Assembly (NCBI GenBank): GCA_947629735.1
Contig: CANREX010000006.1
Coordinates: forward strand, 1 to 23,068
Direction: 5' to 3'
Origin: an uncultured Clostridia bacterium
Lineage (GTDB): Bacteria; Bacillota; Clostridia; Christensenellales; Borkfalkiaceae
Length of the DNA stretch: 23,068 nt
A model generated the notes under the pieces. That model was not told where the DNA came from and ran no database searches. It was given only the letters and a program-made list of their open reading frames with translations. A program made the position numbers and the translations under genes. Positions 15,824 to 21,758 of this stretch are shown here, in pieces; the stretch's first letter is position 1; every line of letters starts with the position of its first letter.

Positions 15824-15838
15824 ATATAGCTCATTTGA

Positions 15839-15867
15839 TTGAAAAATCGCCGAGGGTGTGTTAAAAT
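15839..15867 (+). promoter_or_regulatory. Promoter of degV
   Basis: TTGAAA (15839-15844), a 17-nt spacer and TAAAAT (15862-15867) are followed 20 nt later by the degV start, with GAGGTGA between. GTGTG precedes the -10 box as at glyA. Confidence 0.78.
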
Positions 15868-15887
15868 CATACAAAAGAGGTGATTTT

Positions 15888-16736
15888 ATGAAAATCAAAG
15901 TGACTTCCGATTCCACCTGCGACCTCAGCGCGGAACTGATAGAAAAGTACGATATAGGCATTTTCCCCCTCTCGGTAGTGTTGGGGGAGAAGTTTTTCAA
16001 GGACGGCGTGGATATTGTCCCTAAGGACATCTTCGAATACGTCGCAAAGACGGGGGAACTCCCCAAGACGGCGGCGGGCAGCGCGGACGAATACGCCGAG
16101 TTCTTCAAAAAGAATTTAGAGGGGCATGACTTCTTGATACACGTCAATATCTCCTCGCTCGCTTCCTCGTCGCACAGCGCGGCGAGCAAGGCTGCGGAAG
16201 AGTTCGGCGGAAAGGTGAAAGTTATCGACAGTCACGCGCTCTCCACAGGGCAGGGCTTGCTCGTGCTCAAAGCGTGCGACTTCGCGCTCGCGGGCAAGAG
16301 CGCGGACGAGATAGTCAAAGACGTCAACTCGCTTCGCCCCCGCGTCAACACGTCGTTCGTGCCCGACGCGCTCGACTATCTGCATAAGGGTGGCAGGTGC
16401 TCGCTTGCGGCGCTCATCGGCGCGAAGGTCCTGAAACTCCACCCGATGATAGCGGAGAACGCGGAAGGGCAGCTCATCGCCAAGAAGAAGTACATGGGCG
16501 GCATGGAGAGGTGCATAAGAAATTATATCGCCGACTTGAAGGAGAGCTTCCCCGATTACGACAAATCGCGCTGCTTTATAACGCACAGCACCGCGGATGA
16601 GAGCCTTGTGGAGCTCGCCAAAAAGTGCGTGGCGGAGACGTTCGATTTCGAACAGGTGATAGAGACGGTCGCGGGCAGTATCGTCACCAGCCATTGCGGC
16701 AGGAACACCCTCGGCGTGCTGTTTATCTGTAATTAA
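15888..16736 (+). CDS. degV: DegV family fatty-acid-binding protein
   Basis: This 282-residue DegV-type protein is of the fold that binds fatty acids and, as FakB, presents them to the kinase FakA for phospholipid synthesis in Gram-positives. Motifs: VTSDSTCDLSAELI at the N-terminus, a TAAGSADEYAEFF segment where many relatives have TSQPS, IDSHALSTGQGLLVL, FVPDALDYLHKGGRCS, LKLHPMI and the terminal GRNTLGVLF. ATG 15888 is chosen because MKIKVTSDST is the family start and AAGAGGTGA is correctly spaced; an upstream in-frame ATG at 15858 falls inside the promoter. No fakA is nearby. A terminator follows, so the gene is probably monocistronic. Confidence 0.93.
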   Translation: MKIKVTSDSTCDLSAELIEKYDIGIFPLSVVLGEKFFKDGVDIVPKDIFEYVAKTGELPKTAAGSADEYAEFFKKNLEGHDFLIHVNISSLASSSHSAASKAAEEFGGKVKVIDSHALSTGQGLLVLKACDFALAGKSADEIVKDVNSLRPRVNTSFVPDALDYLHKGGRCSLAALIGAKVLKLHPMIAENAEGQLIAKKKYMGGMERCIRNYIADLKESFPDYDKSRCFITHSTADESLVELAKKCVAETFDFEQVIETVAGSIVTSHCGRNTLGVLFICN

Positions 16737-16748
16737 ACGCAAATTTTC

Positions 16749-16791
16749 GCCCCCGCGTTGCAAGGCGCAGCGCAGGGGCTTATGATTTTTT
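16749..16791 (+). terminator. Intrinsic terminator after degV
   Basis: GCCCC and GGGGC arms, with inner GCG-TGC pairing interrupted by one mismatch, span 16749-16779. A TTTTTT run follows at 16786-16791. A second small hairpin (AGGCG/CGCCT, 16794-16810) follows. Confidence 0.75.
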
Positions 16792-16863
16792 GCAGGCGCT
16801 TTTTCGCCTGTGCAAAACGCTTTAAAGCAATTTCCGCAAAACGCGATAAACCCGTTCGTCGGG

Positions 16864-16880
16864 GCATATTGCGGGGTCTA
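16864..16880 (+). repeat. Intergenic copy of a recurring 17-nt sequence
   Basis: GCATATTGCGGGGTCTA here is identical to 7127-7143 inside trmFO and to the complement of 3552-3568 before topA, and differs at one base from 22742-22758 in the murF-like gene. The surrounding gap 16792-16957 has no supportable gene. A 7-bp TCGGCGC/GCGCCGA hairpin (16926-16948) lies just before the next gene. Confidence 0.8.
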
Positions 16881-16957
16881 CGGGGAAATTCAAGCGCTTT
16901 TTCGCCCTATTTTAATGTAGTTTTGTCGGCGCGCGGCGGGTGCGCCGATAGGTAATT

Positions 16958-17881
16958 ATGGTCTATTCCGAAATTTCATTGCGCACGCTTTCCCTTTGCG
17001 TGCGCACAAAAATCAAATCGACGGCGCAGTTCTGGCGGGACTACGGCGACCGCGCGTCTTTCGAGAGCGCCGCATACGCCAAGGAAGCGGAGAGCGAAGT
17101 TGACGTCCTCCGCGCCGAGTTGGATAAGCCCAAGTGGAACGGGTGTTCGATGGTGTGCGCGTTCGACGGAAATTTCCCGCCCGTGAACAGCGCGTGCAAA
17201 CAGAGCGACAGACCTTTTCTGCTTTTTTACAAGGGCGACATCTCCCTGCTTTCCGATCTTTGCGACAACGTCGCGGTGATAGGCACGACCACGCCGACGG
17301 AGGAGATAGAGGAGCGGGAAAGGAAGATGGTTTCCCGCCTTGCAGAAAGCGGCGCGTGCGTGGTGAGCGGGCTTGCCGCGGGCTGCGACGGTCTTGCGCA
17401 CGGGGTGTGCGTGGGCGCGGGGGCTAAGACAATAGCCGTGCTTCCCTCGCCGTTGGATAGGATATATCCCCAATCCAACCGCGGTCTCGCCGAAAAAATC
17501 GCGGAAAGCGGCGGGCTTTTGGTGACCGAATATTTCACCCAACCCGAGACGCGCAGCGAGGCGATTGACAGGTTTATTCAAAGGGACAGGTTGCAGGCAC
17601 TCTACTCAAAAGCCGTCGTCATGATAGCGAGCTATTCCGTCGGCAGGGGCGGGAGCGGCTCTCGTCACGCGATGGAATTTGCGGGCAAACTTCTCCTTCC
17701 CCGCTTCGTCATGTATCGCGACGGCGACGCGGGCGACAAGCGGTTCGGGCTGAACGCCGATTATTTAAAGGCGAAAAAAGCCGAGGCGGCGGACGAAACA
17801 AAAGTCTCTCTCATTTCCGCTCTGCCCGCGCCCAAGACGGAGGACGTCCTCGCCCGCCCCAAACAGCTGAAAATTTTTTGA
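16958..17881 (+). CDS. Second DprA/Smf-family protein, divergent
   Basis: This 307-residue protein has the DprA-type Rossmann core but is not the canonical DprA of this genome. Visible motifs are VAVIGTTTPT (106-113), VVSGLAAGCDGLAHG (135-149), TIAVLPSPLDRIYPQSNR (158-175) and GGLLVTEY (185-192), all close to DprA. The usual RNRIIAGLS is replaced by QRDRLQALYS (208-217), and GALITA by GGSGSRHAMEFA (231-242). The winged-helix tail is missing; instead a short Lys/Ala-rich tail ends PKQLKIF. It may be a paralogue with a different nucleic-acid or nucleotide role rather than a RecA loader. The ribosome binding site is weak (ATAGG at 16948-16952). Its neighbours, degV and ribU, suggest no function. 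Confidence 0.82.
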   Translation: MVYSEISLRTLSLCVRTKIKSTAQFWRDYGDRASFESAAYAKEAESEVDVLRAELDKPKWNGCSMVCAFDGNFPPVNSACKQSDRPFLLFYKGDISLLSDLCDNVAVIGTTTPTEEIEERERKMVSRLAESGACVVSGLAAGCDGLAHGVCVGAGAKTIAVLPSPLDRIYPQSNRGLAEKIAESGGLLVTEYFTQPETRSEAIDRFIQRDRLQALYSKAVVMIASYSVGRGGSGSRHAMEFAGKLLLPRFVMYRDGDAGDKRFGLNADYLKAKKAEAADETKVSLISALPAPKTEDVLARPKQLKIF

Positions 17882-17898
17882 AAAGTTTTCAAATGCGC

Positions 17899-17927
17899 TT
17901 GACACGCACATGCCGACCGCATATAAT
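17899..17927 (+). promoter_or_regulatory. Consensus promoter of the FMN riboswitch-ribU unit
   Basis: TTGACA (17899-17904), exactly 17 nt, then TATAAT (17922-17927): both hexamers match consensus perfectly. A riboswitch that turns expression down fits such a strong promoter. Confidence 0.92.
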
Positions 17928-17938
17928 TGTAGCCGTAA

Positions 17939-18021
17939 GCGGAAGATTTCCGCCCAAGCAAAGCGGCGAATTTCCGCAAGATTAGCGGCGAATTTCCGCG
18001 CAAAGGCGGTGGATATCCGCC
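17939..18021 (+). repeat. Four hairpin repeats between promoter and riboswitch
   Basis: Four imperfect palindromes are regularly spaced: GCGGAAGATTTCCGC (17939-17953), GCGGCGAATTTCCGC (17963-17977 and again 17985-17999), and GGCGG...CCGCC (18005-18021). AAGCAAAGCGG at 17956-17966 resembles the AAGCAAAGGGG starts of the units before dprA. Confidence 0.75.
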
Positions 18022-18052
18022 GAACAAACGCAAAAACATAAACAAAAAAGTT

Positions 18053-18174
18053 ATTCTTTGGGGCGGGGTGAAATTCCCCACCGGTGGTATAGTCCACTAA
18101 GAGGGCGGGATATCCCGCACTCCCGACGCGGCGAAATTCCGCGACCGACGGTAAAGTCCGGATGGTAAAAGAAT
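18053..18174 (+). ncRNA. FMN riboswitch (RFN element)
   Basis: The conserved RFN core is readable: GGGGCGGGGTGAAATTCCCC, then ACCGGTGGTATAGTCCAC, GGCGAAATTCCGCGACCGAC, GGTAAAGTCCGGATGG. The closing P1 stem is ATTCTTT (18053-18059) with AAAGAAT (18168-18174). It binds flavin mononucleotide; FMN binding should favour the downstream terminator and lower ribU expression. Confidence 0.97.
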
Positions 18175-18211
18175 GGGCGCGTCGCATGCGCTTTACTTTG
18201 TCTGAAAAGTT

Positions 18212-18241
18212 GCTCCCCGTGGATAGCGGGGAGCTTTTTTT
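18212..18241 (+). terminator. Riboswitch-controlled terminator
   Basis: GCTCCCCG (18212-18219) pairs with CGGGGAGC (18227-18234), followed by seven Ts. It lies between the FMN aptamer and the ribU ribosome binding site and is the probable expression platform. Confidence 0.92.
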
Positions 18242-18290
18242 CCGAAGAACGACTTTTTGAAATTTTAAATTTTTTGAAAGGAGTTTACTT

Positions 18291-19097
18291 ATGGAAAAAA
18301 CACAGCGCAACTATTTTTCCGCGACGCGGATATCGATTATCGCCATGTTTTCCACCCTTGCGGGCGTGCTGTACGCGTTCGGCTTCCCGATAGCGGCGGC
18401 GTTCCCCGCGTGGTTGGAACTCAACTTTTCGGATATTCCCGCGCTCATCGGAACTTTCGCCCTCGGACCGCTCTCGGGCGGGATAATCGTGTTCGTGAAA
18501 GTGCTTATTAAGCTGATAATCAAGGGGACGTCCACCGTATTCGTCGGTGAACTTGCCGATCTCCTCGTGGGAATGGCGTTCGTCGTGCCCGCGGGGCTGA
18601 TATATAAAAGACGCCGCACTTTCAAGGGCGCGCTCGCGGGAATGGGGGCGGGAATGTTCTGCTCCGTCGCGCTGAGCATTTTGGCGAATTGGCTCGTGCT
18701 CGTTCCCTTTTACAGGCAGCTACTCTTTCACGGCAGCTGGGACCCGCTCGTGGGCTCGATGCAGGCGCTGTTCGGCGCGGGCTGCGACGAGGGAACGTTC
18801 TACACCTTTTATCTCTGGTGCTCTGTTTTGCCCTTCAACGCCATGCGCTGCCTTATCGCGATAGCCGTGACGCTGCCCGTGTACAAACACGTATCCCGCC
18901 TCATCAACAGGCTTAATGCAAAACTTTCGCCCAAGGAAAAGGAAGACGGGGAGAGTGCAATGGAGGATAACAAGGAGAAGGAAGGCGGGGAGAGCGCAAT
19001 GGAGGATAACAAGCGCGTTATAATTATAGCGTGCATATCTGCGGGGGTCGTGCTTCTTCTCGTAGCGGGCGCGCTGCTGAGATATTTCCTCTCATAA
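18291..19097 (+). CDS. ribU: Riboflavin ECF transporter substrate-binding subunit RibU, C-terminally extended
   Basis: This 268-residue membrane protein is the S component that captures riboflavin and docks with the EcfA/A'/T energising module, which is not encoded here. The first ~205 residues show the RibU pattern: an N-terminal helix (ISIIAMFSTLAGVLYAF), FPAWLELNFSDIPALIGTFALGPLSGG, KGTSTVFVGELADLLVG, and further helices up to LPVYKHVSRLI. The FMN riboswitch upstream independently supports the substrate. AAAGGAG precedes the ATG. The tail is odd: a 13-residue acidic segment EKEDGESAMEDNK is repeated in tandem (18936-18974 and 18975-19013, 36 of 39 bases identical) and is followed by one extra hydrophobic helix (about residues 242-265). 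Confidence 0.94.
   Translation: MEKTQRNYFSATRISIIAMFSTLAGVLYAFGFPIAAAFPAWLELNFSDIPALIGTFALGPLSGGIIVFVKVLIKLIIKGTSTVFVGELADLLVGMAFVVPAGLIYKRRRTFKGALAGMGAGMFCSVALSILANWLVLVPFYRQLLFHGSWDPLVGSMQALFGAGCDEGTFYTFYLWCSVLPFNAMRCLIAIAVTLPVYKHVSRLINRLNAKLSPKEKEDGESAMEDNKEKEGGESAMEDNKRVIIIACISAGVVLLLVAGALLRYFLS
18936..19013 (+). repeat. 39-bp in-frame tandem duplication in ribU
   Basis: Two 39-bp units differ by three transitions and encode EKEDGESAMEDNK and EKEGGESAMEDNK. Each contains an ATG (18960 and 18999); the second is preceded by GGGGAGA and could start a 32-residue single-helix peptide in the same frame. Confidence 0.9.
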
Positions 19098-19121
19098 TAA
19101 AGGCAAATAATAAAGGCAAAT
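19096..19121 (+). repeat. Two tandem copies of AATAAAGGCAAAT
   Basis: A 13-bp unit is repeated exactly twice at the ribU stop codon. It has no obvious function and may be replication slippage. Confidence 0.75.
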
Positions 19122-19138
19122 AAAATGCGCGCGAATAA

Positions 19139-19167
19139 TTGCAAAAGTCGCCGTACGGGTGTATAAT
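19139..19167 (+). promoter_or_regulatory. Promoter of tsaE-tsaB-rimI, likely giving a leaderless mRNA
   Basis: TTGCAA (19139-19144), a 17-nt spacer, and a perfect TATAAT (19162-19167). The tsaE ATG starts only 9 nt after the -10 box, so transcription would begin at or within about 3 nt of the start codon. Confidence 0.82.
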
Positions 19168-19176
19168 ATACCCGTA
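19154..19176. promoter_or_regulatory. 23-bp near-perfect palindrome over the -10 box and tsaE start
   Basis: Arms TACGGGT and ACCCGTA pair perfectly and inner bases continue, giving 10 of 11 symmetric pairs centred on the TATAAT. It is a candidate operator for an unidentified dimeric regulator. Confidence 0.6.
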
Positions 19177-19580
19177 TGGCAATTTTTTTATCGGGTAGCG
19201 AGCAAGCTACAATTGAATACGCAAAGGCTTACGCCTCGACATTGAGCGCGGGTGACGTCGTTCTGTTGCAAGGCGAAATGGGTGCGGGCAAGACGGTTTT
19301 CGCAAAGGGCGTCGCGCTCGGGCTGGGCGTCACGGAAGAGGTATTGAGCCCCACATATGCCTATATGAACGACTATTCGGGCAAACTCTATCACTACGAT
19401 TGCTACCGTTTGCACAGCGGTGCGCAAGCGCGCGCTCTCGGGCTTACGGATTACTTCGGCGGCGACGGGATTTGCCTTATCGAGTGGGCGGAAAACATCG
19501 CGGACGCATTGCCCGAAAAGTGCAAAAAGGTCACGATAAAGCGCATATCGAGCGCGAACAGGGAGATAATCTGTGAGTAA
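19176..19580 (+). CDS. tsaE: tRNA t6A biosynthesis ATPase TsaE
   Basis: This 134-residue P-loop protein of the TsaBDE complex is needed, with TsaC and TsaD, for threonylcarbamoyladenosine at tRNA position 37. Walker A is G33EMGAGKT40; SPTYAYMNDY (58-67), YHYDCYRL and LIEWAENI are the further family motifs. The N-terminus MAIFLSGSEQATIEYAK aligns with normal TsaE, so ATG 19176 is right even though no ribosome binding site precedes it and a promoter ends 9 nt upstream. The gene overlaps tsaB by 8 nt. tsaD, often the fourth member of this cluster, is not in the window. Confidence 0.96.
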   Translation: MAIFLSGSEQATIEYAKAYASTLSAGDVVLLQGEMGAGKTVFAKGVALGLGVTEEVLSPTYAYMNDYSGKLYHYDCYRLHSGAQARALGLTDYFGGDGICLIEWAENIADALPEKCKKVTIKRISSANREIICE

Positions 19581-20205
19581 CTTTCTCGCCGTGGACACAT
19601 CCTCGCGCTATCTGACCGTCGTCGCCTGCAAGGGCGACAAGGCGGAGCGCGGCTATATCGAAAATTGCGCGCTCAATCATTCCGTCGTGCTGATGGACGA
19701 GATAGAGCGCGTGCTTTCGCGCGCGGATCTTTCCCCCGATGAGTGCGACTTCTTCGCGGCTGTCACAGGTCCGGGGTCGTTCACGGGGATAAGGATAGGC
19801 ATCTCCTGCATAAAGGGGTTTGCGGCGGCGCTCGGCAAGCGGGCGGCGGGCGTAACCGCGTTTGAAATGCTCTCATATAATGTAAACAGCGATTGCGGCT
19901 TTGCCGTCGCCATCGACGCCGCGCACGGCAATTTTTACGTGAGCGGTTATAAAAGTTCGGGCGTGTGCGATGTCCCCCCTTGCTTTATGGACAGAGGCGC
20001 TCTTTTGGCGCTTGACCGCCCCATATATGGGTTTGAAGAGCTCGATTTGCCCGCATATACCAAGCTGAACGCGGGCGATTGTCTGCTGCCTGCGGTGCGC
20101 TTTTTCTGCGAGGAGAGAGGGAGATATGACAACCTCGGCGCTCTCTATGTGAAGCGTTCTCAGGCGGAAGAGGAGAGAATCGTAAAGGCGGGAGGCAAAC
20201 CATGA
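19573..20205 (+). CDS. tsaB: tRNA t6A biosynthesis protein TsaB
   Basis: This 210-residue ASKHA-fold pseudo-enzyme is the partner of TsaD and TsaE. Family signatures are FLAVDTSSRYLTV at the N-terminus, the H-S region ALNHSVVLMDEIERVL, and AVTGPGSFTGIRIGISCIKGFA near residues 63-82. A short C-terminal domain follows. Start is GTG 19573, with GGGAGA 8 nt upstream within the tsaE end, an 8-nt overlap that implies translational coupling. It ends in a 4-nt ATGA overlap with rimI. Confidence 0.96.
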   Translation: MSNFLAVDTSSRYLTVVACKGDKAERGYIENCALNHSVVLMDEIERVLSRADLSPDECDFFAAVTGPGSFTGIRIGISCIKGFAAALGKRAAGVTAFEMLSYNVNSDCGFAVAIDAAHGNFYVSGYKSSGVCDVPPCFMDRGALLALDRPIYGFEELDLPAYTKLNAGDCLLPAVRFFCEERGRYDNLGALYVKRSQAEEERIVKAGGKP

Positions 20206-20654
20206 ATATCCGCTGTTGGAAGTTCGAAGATATCCTCTCCGTCTCCGACCTCGAAAAGGAGTGCTTCGGCGGCGAGGCGTGGAGCTACGCCACCTTGGTC
20301 TCCGCGTTTGAAAGCGGGGCGAGTTACGGGCTCGTCGCGGAAGAGGGCGGGGAAGTCGTCGGCTACGGCTGCATAACGTGCGCGGCGGACACGTCCGACC
20401 TTGAAAACGTAGTCGTGGCGGAAAATTACAGGCGGAGCGGCGTGGGCGGCGCTATCGTGCGCGGACTGCTCGACGAGGCGGCGGCGCGGGGCGCGCAAAA
20501 GACCTTTCTGGAAGTGCGCGTCTCCAATTCTCCCGCTTTATGCATGTATTTGAAGTGCGGTTTTTGCGGGGTGTATGCGCGCACGCGCTACTACTCCGAC
20601 GGCGAGGACTGCCTCGTCATGAAAAAAGACCTCCAACAGGCGGGCAAGGGTTAA
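20202..20654 (+). CDS. rimI: Ribosomal protein S18 alanine N-acetyltransferase (RimI-like GNAT)
   Basis: This is a 150-residue GNAT acetyltransferase. The acetyl-CoA loop is VVVAENYRRSGVGGAIVRGLL (R-x-x-G-x-G type), followed by FLEVRVSNSPALCMYLKCGF and YYSDGEDCLVMKKDL, the arrangement seen in RimI. RimI acetylates the N-terminal alanine of ribosomal protein S18. Linkage to tsaE and tsaB is the standard bacterial cluster and supports RimI over other GNATs, although a different substrate cannot be excluded. The ATG overlaps the tsaB stop (ATGA). No clear terminator follows immediately; a hairpin AAAACCG/CGGTTTT at 20775-20796 could serve. Confidence 0.9.
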   Translation: MNIRCWKFEDILSVSDLEKECFGGEAWSYATLVSAFESGASYGLVAEEGGEVVGYGCITCAADTSDLENVVVAENYRRSGVGGAIVRGLLDEAAARGAQKTFLEVRVSNSPALCMYLKCGFCGVYARTRYYSDGEDCLVMKKDLQQAGKG

Positions 20655-20683
20655 GAAAGGCGGGCAAGGTTTTAGGCGGAAGA

Positions 20684-20778
20684 GCCGTTTTAACTTTAAG
20701 CCGATTCAAATTAAGGCCGATTCAAATTAAAGCCGTTTCACCCCCCCAAGCCGATTATTTTAAGCCGTTTATTTAAAA
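20684..20778 (+). repeat. Degenerate ~16-nt tandem repeat after rimI
   Basis: Six units beginning GCCG(T/A)TT start at 20684, 20700, 20716, 20732, 20750 and 20764, with lengths 16, 16, 16, 18, 14 and about 15. Units two and three are nearly identical (GCCGATTCAAATTAAG and ...AAA). Related GGCTGTT and AGCGGTT words continue to about 20880. The 261-nt gap 20655-20915 holds no gene that I can support. Confidence 0.65.
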
Positions 20779-20915
20779 CCGTGTTCGGGCGGTTTTCAGC
20801 CGTTTAAAAGGCTGTTATTAAAGCGGTATTTAGGTGGTTGTCAGTCTGATTTCAAAGCGGTTATTAAGGCTGTTTTAAGGCGCGGTCGCGAGAATATTTC
20901 GTGAGGTAAACTTAC

Positions 20916-21638
20916 ATTTTTATCGACGGCGCATACTGCAAAGTTTTATCGCGCGGCGAGGGCGAGGACGTGCTGCTTCTGCACGGCTACAAATCGAGCG
21001 CGGAAAGTTTTTATTATCAGATAAACGCGCTCGCGCAGAGCGGTTACAGGGCGATAGCGCCAGACATGCCGGGGTTCGGTTCAAGCGCGCCGCTCACCCG
21101 CGCGTGGTCGGTGGGCGACTACTGCGATTGGCTGAAAAAGTTCGTGCGGGCGGAGGGGCTGAAAAGCCCGTATATTGTGGCACATTCCTTCGGCGCAAGG
21201 GTCGCAATCAAATATCTTTCGACGTATCCGCGCGGCGCGAAAAAGCTGTTGATAACGGGCGGCGCGGGCGTAGTAAAACCGCGTTCACCCCAATATATCA
21301 GGCGGGTAAACGCGTACAGGCGCATAAAAAAGCTCTTTCCGCGGTTCGCCGAAAGGCACTTCGGGAGCGAGGAATACCGCTCGCTTTCGCCCGTGGAAAA
21401 GGAGAGCTACAAGCTCATCGTCAACGAAGATCTGCAATGCTGCGCGCGTGACATCGATATACCCGTTCTGCTGATATACGGCAGGAACGACGTCACCACT
21501 CCGCCCGACGAAGAGGGCAAAATTTTCAACGAGTGCATAGCGGGCAGCAGGCTGCAAATTACAGACGGCGGGCACTTTTGCTTTTGCGAGAACAGCGCGG
21601 ACTTCAACGAGCTTATGCTCGCGTTTTTCGCCGAATAA
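20916..21638 (+). CDS. Alpha/beta hydrolase, probable ATT start
   Basis: This is a 240-residue alpha/beta-fold hydrolase if read from ATT 20916, or 222 residues from GTG 20970. The longer reading supplies the first beta strands (FIDGAYCKVLSRGEGEDVLLLHGY) that the fold needs before the oxyanion HG motif, and GTGAGGT at 20901-20907 is a good ribosome binding site about 9 nt upstream of the ATT. An in-frame stop at 20907-20909 rules out any start further upstream. From GTG the protein would begin inside a core strand. The nucleophile is Ser in AHSFGAR (residue 91 of the long form), the acid is Asp in YGRNDVTTP, and the base is His in DGGHFCF. The substrate is unknown. It precedes a MurF-like ligase by 120 nt, so a cell-envelope role is possible. 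Confidence 0.85.
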   Translation: MFIDGAYCKVLSRGEGEDVLLLHGYKSSAESFYYQINALAQSGYRAIAPDMPGFGSSAPLTRAWSVGDYCDWLKKFVRAEGLKSPYIVAHSFGARVAIKYLSTYPRGAKKLLITGGAGVVKPRSPQYIRRVNAYRRIKKLFPRFAERHFGSEEYRSLSPVEKESYKLIVNEDLQCCARDIDIPVLLIYGRNDVTTPPDEEGKIFNECIAGSRLQITDGGHFCFCENSADFNELMLAFFAE

Positions 21639-21758
21639 ATGACGTGAAAAATGCGCGCTGGCGTACCGCGGGCGGCAGAGGAAAAACGTGCGGCAAAAAC
21701 GCTCGGGCTGCAAAAAAATGCGCGGACGGAAAGTCAATCAAGACGGAGAGAGGATAAA

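Noticed and set aside
16758..16955. 65-codon frame in the gap after degV
   Set aside because: It starts inside the degV terminator stem, has no ribosome binding site and no similarity.
17939..18021. Regular short repeats considered as a CRISPR array
   Set aside because: Units are only about 15 nt with spacings of about 8 nt and differ in sequence. There are no cas genes, so this is a palindromic repeat cluster.
20684..20880. Tandem repeats considered as an origin or iteron array
   Set aside because: There is no replication gene nearby, unit length is irregular, and the surrounding genes are ordinary chromosomal ones.
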